Under the pieces are notes generated by a model. It saw only the letters and a program-made list of their open reading frames with translations. It was not told where the DNA came from and searched no databases. A program made the translations under genes and the position numbers. A stretch of DNA of 46,566 bases from Ruminococcus sp. (GTDB taxonomy: Bacteria > Bacillota > Clostridia > Oscillospirales > Ruminococcaceae), in the NCBI RefSeq assembly GCF_024692365.1, contig NZ_JAILMR010000131.1, positions 1-46,566 on the forward strand, read 5' to 3'. Each line of letters begins with the position of its first letter. Position 1 is the first letter of the stretch. Positions 27,663-38,725 of this stretch are shown here, piece after piece.

Positions 27663-29093
27663 TTATTCTTCAAACTCACTAACCAGCTGAGCCACGGTGT
27701 TTTTAGCGTCACCGTAGATCATAACGGTGTTGTCGTTGGTGAACAGGGGGTTCTCAACGCCCGAGAAGCCTGTACCCTTACCACGCTTGAGAACGAATAC
27801 TGTTCTTGCCTCGAATGCATTGATGATAGGCATTCCGTAAAGAGGAGAACTCTCGTCGTTGATAGCAGAGGGGTTAACAACGTCGTTTGCACCGATAACG
27901 ATGGCAACGTCGGTATTAGACATCTGGGGATTCATCTCGTCAGCGGTCTTCAGCTGCTCGTAAGGTACGTTAGCCTCGGCAAGAAGTACGTTCATGTGAC
28001 CGGGCATACGTCCTGCAACGGGGTGGATAGCGAAGTTAACTTCTGCGCCGTTAGCTTCAAGCTTGTCGCAGAGTTCCTTAACTGCGTGCTGTGCCTGAGC
28101 AACAGCCATACCGTAACCGGGGATGAATACTACGCTGCTTGCAGCTTCGAGGATAAGATATGCGTCCTCAACAGACATGGACTTGGGTTCTTTCTGCTCG
28201 CCTGCTGCACCCTTCTTTGTAGCGCCGAAGCTGCTGAAGAGGAGTGCGTACAGAGTTCTGTTCATAGCCTTACACATGATGAGTGTCAGGATAAGACCAG
28301 AAGTACCTACCAGACAACCGGAAACTACCAGCACGCTGTTGCTGATGGACAGACCTGCAAATGCAGCTGCAAGTCCGGAGAATGCGTTCAGCAGAGAGAT
28401 GATAACGGGCATATCGCCGCCGCCGATTGCAACGACCATAGTGAAGCCCAGTATCAGGTAAGCTGCTGTTACAATGATAATGCCGATGGTACCAACACTT
28501 GCATCAAGAACCTCTGCGATGCTCAGAGCGTAGATCACAACGCCTACAAGTCCGACTGCTGCCAGCAGACCGTTTATAGCGTTCTTAGCAGGGATTGTAA
28601 CGTTCTTCTTGAACATCTTACCGCTCAGCTTGCCCCATGCAACTACCGAGCCTGTGAATGCTATCGCACCGATTGCGACTGTAAGTCCAAGTGCGATCGC
28701 TGAGAATGTGTTAATACTCTTGTCGGTCATGTACTGTGTCAGAGCGACCAGTAAACTCGAAAGACCGCCGAAACCGTTGAACAGTGCAACCAGCTGAGGC
28801 ATACCTGTCATTTCAACTTTCTTAGCCCAGATAGCACCGATGATGCTTCCGAGAGCTATTGCTGCAACGCCCCAGATATAAGCGTTGCCCATAGGTCCGC
28901 TTGTCAGCGTATCTGTTACCTGCTTCTCGAAAAGTACGGTCACTACTGCGATGAGCATACCTACGGAAGACATCAGATTACCCTTACGTGCTGTGTCTGC
29001 CTTACCCAGAAGCTTGATGCCTCTTATAAACAGTACAGAGGATACCATATAAAGCACTGTCGTGCAGACGGTGCGAATATTTTCAAAATTCAC
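27663..29093 (-). CDS. pntB: NAD(P) transhydrogenase subunit beta
   Basis: This 476-residue protein completes the energy-linked transhydrogenase, which uses the ion gradient to drive NADH + NADP+ to NAD+ + NADPH. About nine membrane helices occupy residues 1-270. The soluble NADP-binding domain (about 300-476) contains PGYGMAVAQAQHAV, IHPVAGRMPGHMNVLLAEA and VIGANDVVNPSA. It overlaps pntAB by four bases (ATGA) and ends at a terminator. Confidence 0.97.
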   Translation of the reverse strand: MNFENIRTVCTTVLYMVSSVLFIRGIKLLGKADTARKGNLMSSVGMLIAVVTVLFEKQVTDTLTSGPMGNAYIWGVAAIALGSIIGAIWAKKVEMTGMPQLVALFNGFGGLSSLLVALTQYMTDKSINTFSAIALGLTVAIGAIAFTGSVVAWGKLSGKMFKKNVTIPAKNAINGLLAAVGLVGVVIYALSIAEVLDASVGTIGIIIVTAAYLILGFTMVVAIGGGDMPVIISLLNAFSGLAAAFAGLSISNSVLVVSGCLVGTSGLILTLIMCKAMNRTLYALLFSSFGATKKGAAGEQKEPKSMSVEDAYLILEAASSVVFIPGYGMAVAQAQHAVKELCDKLEANGAEVNFAIHPVAGRMPGHMNVLLAEANVPYEQLKTADEMNPQMSNTDVAIVIGANDVVNPSAINDESSPLYGMPIINAFEARTVFVLKRGKGTGFSGVENPLFTNDNTVMIYGDAKNTVAQLVSEFEE

Positions 29094-29398
29094 TTCTTAT
29101 CCTCCCCTTTTTTCTTGAACATACCCAGCATTCTGTCTGTTACCAGATAGCCGCCGATAACGTTTATGGTTGCCAGAACTATTGCTGCAAATCCGCAGAT
29201 ATTGCTGAGCATACCATCTGTCTGAAGTGCAACTGCTGTAGCAGATATCGCACCGACTATCGTGATGCCTGAGATCGCGTTTGTACCCGACATAAGGGGA
29301 GTATGCAGCTGAGATGGCACTTTCGAGATAAGTTCCACGCCCAGAAATCCTGCGATAACGAACACGAATACCAGCAAAAGAATTTCGCCTGTCGCCAT
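29090..29398 (-). CDS. pntAB: NAD(P) transhydrogenase subunit alpha, membrane part
   Basis: A 102-residue membrane protein with three helices. GFLGVELISKVPSQLHTPLMSGTNAISGI is the conserved block of the alpha-2 membrane segment. In this organism alpha is split into a soluble (pntAA) and a membrane gene. It overlaps pntB by four bases. Confidence 0.97.
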   Translation of the reverse strand: MATGEILLLVFVFVIAGFLGVELISKVPSQLHTPLMSGTNAISGITIVGAISATAVALQTDGMLSNICGFAAIVLATINVIGGYLVTDRMLGMFKKKGEDKK

Positions 29399-29456
29399 TT
29401 TACTTTACCTCCTGATCAATTTAAAGAAAACTTTTACGATCTTAACACTGCAAGAA

Positions 29457-30584
29457 TCAGTTATTCTTGAAGCGCTCATGGATTATCTGTCCGCCCTGTG
29501 TAAGCAGGCAGCCGCGCATGATCTCATCTTCGAGATTTACAACCAGCTCCTTGCTCTCCTTGTTATAGAAGTGGGTCAGGAATGCATAGAAGTTACCTGA
29601 AAGCATCTTCGATGCATCATAGGGGACCTGTCTTTCCAGCATATCGCCGCACATGATAGTAACGCCGTTCTCGGTAACAACATCTTCGAAGAGTTTGCTG
29701 CCCTCAACGTTACCGCCTGTGGAAACTGCCATATCAACTACAACAGCACCCTTCTTCATGCGGTCAAGAACGTCCTTGCCGATAAGGCGGGGAGCCTTTC
29801 TTCCGAACACCTTAGCGGTTGTGATAACGATATCCGAACGCTCGCATACCTTAGCCTGAGCTTCCTGCTGCTTAGCTATCTGCTCGGGAGTAAGTTCCTT
29901 AGCGTAACCCTGATCGGTCTGTCCCATCTCACCGAGGTCGATCTTAACGAAAGATGCACCCAGTGACTTGACTTGCTCTTCAACAACAGGACGAGTATCG
30001 AATGCGTCAACTCTTGCGCCAAGACGCTTAGCAGTTGCGATAGCCTGAAGACCTGCAACGCCGACACCGATGATGAAAACTCTTGCTGGCTGGATAGTAC
30101 CTGAAGGTGTAACCATCATAGGCAGTATCTTAGGCAGTTTAGCTGCTGCGTTTACTACAGCGGTATAACCTGCAAGCGAGGTCTGTGAGGACTGAACGTC
30201 CATCTTCTGGGCGAGGGTAGTTCTGGGGATCATTTCCAGAGAAACTGCCTGTACGCCTGATTTTGCGAAATCGTTTAACAATTCCTTCTCATTGAACGGA
30301 TCGAGATAGCTGAGGTGAAGTGCACCTGAGGGAATGCCCTGAATGCTTTCAGGCTTCATTATCCTCAAAATAATTTCGCTGCCCTCGTATCCTGCTTCGT
30401 TAGAGGATACAAGAACAGCGCCTGCTTTCTCATAAGCCTCGTCATTGAAGCCGCTTTTTTCACCCGCACCGCGGGTTACTTTTACTTCGTAGCCCATTGA
30501 TATGAGCCGCTTGATGTCATCGGGGATAAGTGCCACACGTGTTTCACGTGGGTCTGTTTCCCTGCAGACCATAATTTTCTTCAT
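29457..30584 (-). CDS. pntAA: NAD(P) transhydrogenase subunit alpha, NAD-binding part
   Basis: The 375-residue soluble NAD(H)-binding subunit is related to alanine dehydrogenase. RETDPRETRVALIPDDIKRL opens it. The dinucleotide fold GVGVAGLQAIATAKRLGA and the mobile-loop region VDMAVSTGGNVEGS are intact. It is the first gene of the three-gene pnt operon; AAAGGAG precedes the ATG. With gdhA upstream on the same strand, the pair suits NADPH supply for glutamate synthesis. Confidence 0.97.
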   Translation of the reverse strand: MKKIMVCRETDPRETRVALIPDDIKRLISMGYEVKVTRGAGEKSGFNDEAYEKAGAVLVSSNEAGYEGSEIILRIMKPESIQGIPSGALHLSYLDPFNEKELLNDFAKSGVQAVSLEMIPRTTLAQKMDVQSSQTSLAGYTAVVNAAAKLPKILPMMVTPSGTIQPARVFIIGVGVAGLQAIATAKRLGARVDAFDTRPVVEEQVKSLGASFVKIDLGEMGQTDQGYAKELTPEQIAKQQEAQAKVCERSDIVITTAKVFGRKAPRLIGKDVLDRMKKGAVVVDMAVSTGGNVEGSKLFEDVVTENGVTIMCGDMLERQVPYDASKMLSGNFYAFLTHFYNKESKELVVNLEDEIMRGCLLTQGGQIIHERFKNN

Positions 30585-30622
30585 GATATAACTCCTTTCG
30601 AAAATGAAATAAAGGTATTTCT

Positions 30623-30651
30623 ACTATACCATATTTCGCCGAAAAAGTAAA
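30623..30651 (-). promoter_or_regulatory. Probable pnt promoter
   Basis: Minus strand: TTTACT (30646-30651), 17 bp, TATAGT (30623-30628). Each hexamer is a moderate match. Confidence 0.5.
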
Positions 30652-30665
30652 GCTTCCTGTAAACA

Positions 30666-30700
30666 GCACTAGGCAGCATCGAAAAACGGTGCTGCCGTGC
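30666..30700 (-). terminator. Hairpin between gdhA transcript and pnt operon
   Basis: GGCAGCACCG-TTTTT-CGATGCTGCC on the minus strand (one mismatch), extended by outer GCAC/GTGC pairs. It has no U-tract after it, so it may be a weak or Rho-assisted terminator, or a 3' stabiliser. Confidence 0.45.
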
Positions 30701-30711
30701 CTTAATGAAGG

Positions 30712-30858
30712 TCAATCCCAACATTCAGTATTCATCGAATATTCACCGCAGCTGATGTTTTCAGCTGCCTTAGGTTCATACTGCGCGATGAGCATATCGG
30801 GGTGTTTGTCCTCGAAAGGTACTATCGGCAGAAAACCTATCCTTTCGGAAATATTCAT
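30712..30858 (-). CDS. Small protein of 48 residues downstream of gdhA
   Basis: This short ORF begins MNISERIGFLPIVPFEDKHP and ends SCGEYSMNTECWD. The ATG at 30856-30858 has AGGAG eight bases upstream and follows the gdhA stop by 19 bases, so it is probably the second gene of the gdhA transcript. It has no signal peptide or membrane segment and two cysteines near the C terminus. I recognise no family. The clear ribosome site and its place inside an operon argue that it is real; conservation would decide. Confidence 0.6.
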   Translation of the reverse strand: MNISERIGFLPIVPFEDKHPDMLIAQYEPKAAENISCGEYSMNTECWD

Positions 30859-30877
30859 GCTTTCAACTCCTGATTGA

Positions 30878-32242
<1,365 letters not shown>

Positions 32243-32251
32243 TTACAAAAT

Positions 32252-32307
32252 AAAAAAAGCAATGACGAATAAACCGCTCTAAAAGAGCAGTCAATTGGCG
32301 CCATTGC
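32252..32307 (-). promoter_or_regulatory. Terminator/attenuator in the gdhA leader
   Basis: In the gdhA 5' leader, GCAATGGCG (minus strand, from 32307) pairs with CGTCATTGC (ends 32259). The hairpin encloses an inner stem ACTGCTC-TTTTA-GAGCGGT and ends in seven U. The structure is an intrinsic terminator placed before the gene. The 5' arm can also form a small hairpin GGC-AATGGC-GCC, flanked by CAGT/ACTG, that would compete. Regulated readthrough by nitrogen status is inferred. Confidence 0.75.
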
Positions 32308-32321
32308 CTTAACTGTCTTTT

Positions 32322-32350
32322 AGTGTACATTATTTGAGGTAAAAAGTCAA
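32322..32350 (-). promoter_or_regulatory. gdhA promoter
   Basis: Minus strand: TTGACT (32345-32350), 17 bp, TACACT (32322-32327). Transcription would start near 32315, immediately before the leader hairpins. Confidence 0.7.
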
Positions 32351-32619
32351 TTTATCATATCCAATAAAAATCAGACTTTTGCCTCCATTATTCCGACAGC
32401 CATTCCGAAATCGTTTTCTAATATTTACGAAAACTAAGGGTAGATCGCAGGACCTGCCCTCGTTTCCGTTTATTTAAGATAAGATGGGAATTGCAATATT
32501 ATTAACTATCGGCTTGTGATACCGACGATGCAGATATCCGCACTTTAAACTATACCATATATTTTCGGCACACGATACCATAAAAATCATATATATTCCA
32601 CAGCAAAAACGATGTAACT
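32351..32619. other. AT-rich gap upstream of gdhA
   Basis: I see no gene here. A short palindrome GCAGG-A-CCTGC (about 32449-32459) is the only symmetry noted. No clear terminator for the AraC-type gene that ends at 32620 was found. Confidence 0.4.
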
Positions 32620-33381
32620 TTATCGTTTAAGTTCCGAAGGCGTTTTGCACGTGATCTTCTTGAATACCGTGGTAAAATAATCCACCGATGAAAAGCCCAG
32701 CATCGCACTTACCTCGTACACCTTGTACCTGCCAGAAAGCAGAAGTTTTTCAGCATACTGTATGCGGAACCTCTTATAGAAGTCACCAAAAGTCATGCCC
32801 ATTTTCTGCTTGAAAAGCCTGCCGAAATAGTCCTTGTTGAAGCCGAAATGATCTGCGGCATTCTCGGTAGTTACAGTAGTCTTTTCAGAAAGCAGCAGGA
32901 ACTCCCTTATCCTCTCGGAGAATTTTGCGTCCTTTGAAGAAGTATACTCTGCCATGAATTCTTCCACGGTCTGCTCATACTCACCTGTCACGAAGCTTTC
33001 GCCTATGCGCTCAGCTACTCTCGCAAGGGCTTCGCCAAGCCTTATCTCGCTTACAGGTTCGGTGATATAGTCGATAACACCGAGAAGAAAGCATTTGCGC
33101 ATATTTTCCGAATCATCGAAAGGGCTCACCGCCAGACAGAACGTTTTTGGTGATACCGTCTTTACTGTGCTTATCACAGTTTCTGCAGAAATAGCGGGCA
33201 AACGGTTGAAGCAAACGAGCAGATCGATATTGTTTTTAAGACACATCTCGGGCGCATTCTCGCTGTCGGAGGTCTTGCTGAATATCTCAAAACCGTTTTC
33301 CTGCCATACCGGCATCTTTTTGAGCCTGTCAAATGTTCCCAGATTGTTGTCTACTATCAGTACCTTGTAAAGTCTACCCAT
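32620..33381 (-). CDS. AraC-type regulator with a degenerate receiver domain
   Basis: This 253-residue protein has an N-terminal fold like a CheY receiver (1 to about 120) and a C-terminal AraC double helix-turn-helix (about 155-253; YFGRLFKQKMGMTFGDFYKRFRIQYAEKLL and VYEVSAMLGFSSVDYFTTVFKK). In the receiver, the place of the phosphorylated aspartate is F58 (DLLVCFNRLP), and the conserved KP lysine is E108 (YITEPV). Only D11 of the acidic pocket remains. It therefore probably does not take a phosphate from a kinase, and no kinase gene is near. The ATG follows GGGAGG. Its target is unknown. Confidence 0.88.
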   Translation of the reverse strand: MGRLYKVLIVDNNLGTFDRLKKMPVWQENGFEIFSKTSDSENAPEMCLKNNIDLLVCFNRLPAISAETVISTVKTVSPKTFCLAVSPFDDSENMRKCFLLGVIDYITEPVSEIRLGEALARVAERIGESFVTGEYEQTVEEFMAEYTSSKDAKFSERIREFLLLSEKTTVTTENAADHFGFNKDYFGRLFKQKMGMTFGDFYKRFRIQYAEKLLLSGRYKVYEVSAMLGFSSVDYFTTVFKKITCKTPSELKR

Positions 33382-33399
33382 ATTTTTCCACCTCCCGCT

Positions 33400-33441
33400 A
33401 AAAAATAAAGGCGCTGTAATCCTAACATCACAGCGCCTTTG
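33400..33441 (-). promoter_or_regulatory. Hairpin with U-rich tail in the leader of the AraC-type gene
   Basis: An 11-bp perfect stem, AAAGGCGCTGT / ACAGCGCCTTT (33408-33441), is followed on the minus strand by ATTTTTT and then, within about 10 bases, by the ribosome site. Transcription from 33453-33482 would make it the very 5' end of the mRNA. It could attenuate or stabilise. Confidence 0.65.
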
Positions 33442-33452
33442 CTTGTCCTATA

Positions 33453-33482
33453 ATATACCACAATAAAACGATATTTGTCAAT
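33453..33482 (-). promoter_or_regulatory. Promoter of the AraC-type gene
   Basis: Minus strand: TTGACA (33477-33482), 18 bp, TATATT (33453-33458). Confidence 0.7.
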
Positions 33483-33588
33483 GACTTTCGTACCATATAT
33501 CTGAAATTTCAAGTACTTTATCGGAATATTCATGGGTGAACAGGCTTATCCCCTATTTATCCGACATATCGTCCGTCCATTTTTTGTC

Positions 33589-33627
33589 AAAAAAAGCAGA
33601 AAGCCCCTTACCCAAGGACTTTCTGCT
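33589..33627 (-). terminator. Terminator of the dockerin gene
   Basis: AGCAGAAAG / CTTTCTGCT with an inner CCTT/AAGG pair (33595-33627), then TTTTTTT on the minus strand. Confidence 0.88.
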
Positions 33628-33719
33628 CCATTGCATATATTCAACATTAATTTTATAACACATCGCCCATTAGTAAAATACCATACAATTCCGTCTTTTC
33701 ACTGTAATTTTCAGGCGTA

Positions 33720-34646
33720 TTATTTCTTAGATGTACCGATACCCGATATACTGAATGTGACGCTCAGCTCATCGGAGAAAAAGAAATTATTTACGTTTAT
33801 CGCCGCATCATCTGCATCGCCCGATAACAGATTAGCTATCTCGATACGATAGCAGTTATCCTCTTCATCGAGATTTCCGTAGCGTATCTTGCCCGGGGCG
33901 AACCACAGTTCTTCATCATCTACCTTGATGCTTTTGACCTCTACTTTCAGTTCATCGCCCCTGAACTTGCCCTTTACACGCTTGTTGATGTTAGGATTTG
34001 AGCCCTCTTCAAGGAAACCTCCAAGCTCACTGCCGTCAGCCGCAAGAGTACCGTCCAGCAGACCTGTGATATCAACACACATTATAGAACAACCATAAGC
34101 CCAAGGCAGATAACTACCATTCGCCCCTTCATTAGTATATATAAGTGAGGAATTCTTGCCCATGTCGTCTACGGAAGTTATGCTGTCCCTCGTTATGCTG
34201 ACAGTGTATACTCCGTCGCCCGTGACATCAGCATCAACACCGTAAGAAGCCGCCCTAGGATGTCCCTGACCGTTCCAGTTGCCCCAGTTCATATCACCAT
34301 CGGCAAAAATAATGTATGCGTCATACCCTTTAAAGGTTTCATCAGCTGAATTAGGGTCAGTAGGCAATAGTCTCTTGCCCTTTATGAAAGCCGCTATGAT
34401 CGTTATATCCGTAACATCTATCTTGCCATCGAAATTAACGTCCGCATTTGTCAGACTATCACCTTTGAGGATCCTTTTGCCCTTTATATGAGCGGCAATT
34501 TTAGTGATATCCGTGATATTCACCCTGCCGTCACCGTTGACATCTCCACGTGTGTTAGATACTTTATCCGCCGAAACAGAGATAAAGCTCATCGCCATAG
34601 TACTTGCGCACAGCATAGCAACTGCACTCCTGATAAGTTTATTCAT
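33720..34646 (-). CDS. Secreted protein with N-terminal dockerin
   Basis: This 308-residue exported protein has a signal peptide (1 to about 26, ending SVSA). The type I dockerin lies directly behind it (about 33-95), with calcium loops DVNGDGRVNITD and DVNFDGKIDVTD, each followed by a KGKR(I/L)L helix end. The remaining domain (about 105-308) starts with YDAYIIFADGDMNWGNWN and has a beta-rich, acidic composition, like a carbohydrate-binding or adhesion module. I cannot assign it to a CBM family. It has no recognisable catalytic motif. It should dock to cohesins. It has its own consensus promoter and terminator. Confidence 0.92.
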   Translation of the reverse strand: MNKLIRSAVAMLCASTMAMSFISVSADKVSNTRGDVNGDGRVNITDITKIAAHIKGKRILKGDSLTNADVNFDGKIDVTDITIIAAFIKGKRLLPTDPNSADETFKGYDAYIIFADGDMNWGNWNGQGHPRAASYGVDADVTGDGVYTVSITRDSITSVDDMGKNSSLIYTNEGANGSYLPWAYGCSIMCVDITGLLDGTLAADGSELGGFLEEGSNPNINKRVKGKFRGDELKVEVKSIKVDDEELWFAPGKIRYGNLDEEDNCYRIEIANLLSGDADDAAINVNNFFFSDELSVTFSISGIGTSKK

Positions 34647-34679
34647 GGATACGACCTCCAGTTTAAAACGATTTTATCC

Positions 34680-34708
34680 ATTATACACCTGTCAGCAGAT
34701 AATGTCAA
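34680..34708 (-). promoter_or_regulatory. Consensus promoter of the dockerin gene
   Basis: Minus strand: TTGACA (34703-34708), 17 bp, TATAAT (34680-34685), a perfect sigma-A type promoter. Confidence 0.85.
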
Positions 34709-34716
34709 CCTTGGTA

Positions 34717-35604
34717 TCAGCCTTTTGCCGCCGTGGTCAGGTCGATTTCGTTATCCATCATGTCCTTGCCTTTGCCTGTGAAGCGGTCAATATAATACCA
34801 GTTAGCCGTAGTCGTGTGATTACCCTCGATATCATAAAGATGTATGACAATATCATTATTCTCATCAGACTTTATAATATCGCAGAATTCGGGCACATAT
34901 CCCGTATCGTTGTGCTGTTTGTAATATTCCTGTGCCATATCTTTAAGCTGTTCATTATTATAGAATGTGAACTCGTCAATGCTGATATTGCCCATGTACA
35001 CCAGTTCCTCGGTGTGACCGTCATCTTCAAAGCTAAGTATAGCGCCATCGCCGCGTTCTTCGGCTTTTGCACGTGTATCCTTCACAGCACCTGCCGCGGT
35101 ACCTGAAAATCGGAACACAGCACAGCCGTCGTCCATTGAATATGTGAAGCCCTCTTTGAAGCCGTCTTCCTGATATATCCTCATACCTGTACCGTCTGTT
35201 GCAAACTCATAGTATTTGTCGCCGCTGTCACAGAAAGACCACCATACACCCGGAGCAAAACCGACTTCCAGCCCGAAACTGTTTTCATCGGGACCTTTTC
35301 CGTCATCATCAAGACCGCCGGGGAACAGACCGACCATACCGTCAACTTTGCTTTCATCGGATTTTTCCGAACTGCTTTCAGTGACCTCACTGCTTTCTTC
35401 CACAAGACTGCTTTCCGATACAGCTTCACTACTGCCAGCTGTGACTTCGGAAGATTCCTCTGCCCCACTGTCCTTGGTATCAGTTTCAGACTGTGATTTC
35501 ACATCTCCTGAAGCACCTTTACTGTCAGCAGGACGCTCTGTGAACGAACCACAGCCCGCAAGAATCAGTGCCGCTATTACTGCAAATAAATATGTACGTT
35601 TCAC
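34717..35604 (-). CDS. Putative lipoprotein with Ser/Glu-rich linker
   Basis: This 295-residue protein has a lipoprotein signal, ending in the lipobox LAGC. A low-complexity Ser/Glu/Thr linker follows (about 30-90). A folded C-terminal part (about 100-295) contains APGVWWSFCDSGDKYYEF and GFTYSMDDGCAVFRF, reminiscent of small beta-barrel lipoproteins of Clostridia. I chose the GTG at 35602-35604, 9 nt after GGAG; an ATG at 35619 in the same frame includes that site. No enzyme motif is visible. No strong terminator separates it from the dockerin gene, which has its own promoter. Confidence 0.8.
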   Translation of the reverse strand: MKRTYLFAVIAALILAGCGSFTERPADSKGASGDVKSQSETDTKDSGAEESSEVTAGSSEAVSESSLVEESSEVTESSSEKSDESKVDGMVGLFPGGLDDDGKGPDENSFGLEVGFAPGVWWSFCDSGDKYYEFATDGTGMRIYQEDGFKEGFTYSMDDGCAVFRFSGTAAGAVKDTRAKAEERGDGAILSFEDDGHTEELVYMGNISIDEFTFYNNEQLKDMAQEYYKQHNDTGYVPEFCDIIKSDENNDIVIHLYDIEGNHTTTANWYYIDRFTGKGKDMMDNEIDLTTAAKG

Positions 35605-37424
<1,820 letters not shown>

Positions 37425-37439
37425 TTCAAACAAATATTC

Positions 37440-37474
37440 AAGGCAGGGGCGCTTGCCCTTGCCTTGTTTTTATT
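37440..37474 (+). terminator. guaB terminator
   Basis: AAGGCA-GGG ... CCC-TTGCCTT (37440-37465), then GTTTTTATT. Confidence 0.8.
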
Positions 37475-37488
37475 AAAGAGGCATTATC

Positions 37489-37983
37489 ATGGCAGATAAA
37501 GCTCTTTACGTGCTTGCGGGATATGACGACAATACCGAAGCATATCTCTCAGGGATTCAGGAAAAACTTTACAGTGCGGGATTCTCGGGCTTTCATACCA
37601 AAAATATCCCGATGCATATGACACTTGGTTCTTTCCCCTGCGAAAGGGAGGACGAACTCAAAGCCCTTGTGCAGAAAACAGCGGAGGAAGTCAGCGCATT
37701 TGATGTGACCTTCAACCATGTAGGAATATTCGGCAGGGCGCAGGTGCTTTTTGCCGCACCCGATGTAAGCCAAAATATCCTCGATCTGAAAGAAAGATTC
37801 GGCGACAGCACTAACTGGACGGCACATACAACGTTCCTTATCGATGCCCCCGAAGTGATCTACAAAGCACTCCCCCATGTGATGGAATACTTTTCTGCTT
37901 TCGGCGGTAAAGTCACATCTCTGCATTTGTATGAATTTTTCCCCACAAGGCACATACTGACCGTCAAACTGAAAAACGCATGA
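37489..37983 (+). CDS. 2H phosphoesterase / 2'-5' RNA ligase family protein
   Basis: This 164-residue protein has the two HxTx motifs that define the 2H superfamily: H43-M-T45-L in IPMHMTLGSF and H113-T-T115-F in WTAHTTFLI. These enzymes open cyclic phosphodiesters or process RNA ends; the substrate cannot be told. The length is close to LigT/YjcG-type members. AAAGAGG precedes the ATG. It lies just after the guaB terminator. Confidence 0.88.
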   Translation: MADKALYVLAGYDDNTEAYLSGIQEKLYSAGFSGFHTKNIPMHMTLGSFPCEREDELKALVQKTAEEVSAFDVTFNHVGIFGRAQVLFAAPDVSQNILDLKERFGDSTNWTAHTTFLIDAPEVIYKALPHVMEYFSAFGGKVTSLHLYEFFPTRHILTVKLKNA

Positions 37984-38071
37984 GGTAACAGTACTAATGA
38001 AAAAAACAAGCATAGAACCGCTGATCGTTCTGGCAAGAAGTTTACTATAATATTTGATATTTTACAAGAAT

Positions 38072-38108
38072 AATGAGGCTCGGATACTTGACCTTGCCTC
38101 ATTTTTTT
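38072..38108 (+). terminator. Terminator after the 2H phosphoesterase gene
   Basis: AATGAGGC (38072-38079) with GCCTCATT (38096-38103), then TTTTT. It overlaps the next promoter. Confidence 0.85.
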
Positions 38109-38116
38109 GCTATAAT
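38088..38116 (+). promoter_or_regulatory. Promoter embedded in the terminator hairpin
   Basis: TTGACC (38088-38093) lies in the hairpin loop. It is followed by a 17-bp spacer holding the 3' arm and U-tract, and TATAAT (38111-38116). Expected mRNA start is near 38123, about 9 bases before the ATG. Confidence 0.75.
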
Positions 38117-38131
38117 ATAAGGAGAAAATGT

Positions 38132-38671
38132 ATGAATCATGAAACCGATAGATTAATACTCAGGGAATATACCCTTGATGACTTCGATGCTCTCTATGAA
38201 ATACTCTCCGATGAGGAGACTATGGCGCATTATCCCAAGCCTTTCGATAAAGACAGGGTGCGAGGCTGGATACAGTGGAATCTGGATAATTACAAAAAGT
38301 ACGGCTTCGGTCTGTGGGCGCTTGTCCTTAAAGAAACAGGCGAGTTCATCGGCGACTGCGGACTAACTTTACAGAATATCGACGGCGAAGAACTTCCAGA
38401 GATAGGCTACCATGTGCATAAAAAGTACTGGCGGCAGGGTCTTGGCAAAGAAGCCGCACAGGCTGTAAGGGACTGGGCTTTCACAAATACCACATATGAT
38501 ACGCTATATTCTTATATGAAATATACAAACGTACCGTCATATAAGACCGCACTTGCAAACGGCATGAAGAAGATCAAGGAATACCCCGACGAGAAAAACA
38601 AGATATCCTATGCCTATGCCATCACAAGAAGTGAATGGGAAAGGCTGAAAAACGGCGATCACCGAAACTAA
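38132..38671 (+). CDS. GNAT family N-acetyltransferase (RimJ/RimL-like)
   Basis: This 179-residue acetyl-CoA dependent transferase opens ETDRLILREYTLDDFDALYEIL, the classic RimJ-type start. The acetyl-CoA loop is YWRQGLGKEAAQAV, and NVPSYKTALANGMK matches the final NxxSxxxxxxxGF block. The substrate is unknown. The ATG at 38132 follows AAGGAG; a nearby ATG at 38128 is in another frame that stops at once. Confidence 0.92.
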   Translation: MNHETDRLILREYTLDDFDALYEILSDEETMAHYPKPFDKDRVRGWIQWNLDNYKKYGFGLWALVLKETGEFIGDCGLTLQNIDGEELPEIGYHVHKKYWRQGLGKEAAQAVRDWAFTNTTYDTLYSYMKYTNVPSYKTALANGMKKIKEYPDEKNKISYAYAITRSEWERLKNGDHRN

Positions 38672-38725
38672 GGCAAAGACACATTAAACGATAACAACAA
38701 AACGTCTGCAACAAGGAGGAAGCTT

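Noticed and set aside
27636..28703. A 355-residue open frame on the plus strand
   Set aside because: It lies antisense to pntB, whose protein matches its family along the whole length; the antisense product is Cys/His-rich nonsense without a family.
37997..38050. A 17-codon ORF (starting MKKTSIEPL) after the 2H phosphoesterase gene
   Set aside because: The GAGGT site is about 11 bases away and the peptide is too short to support without conservation data.
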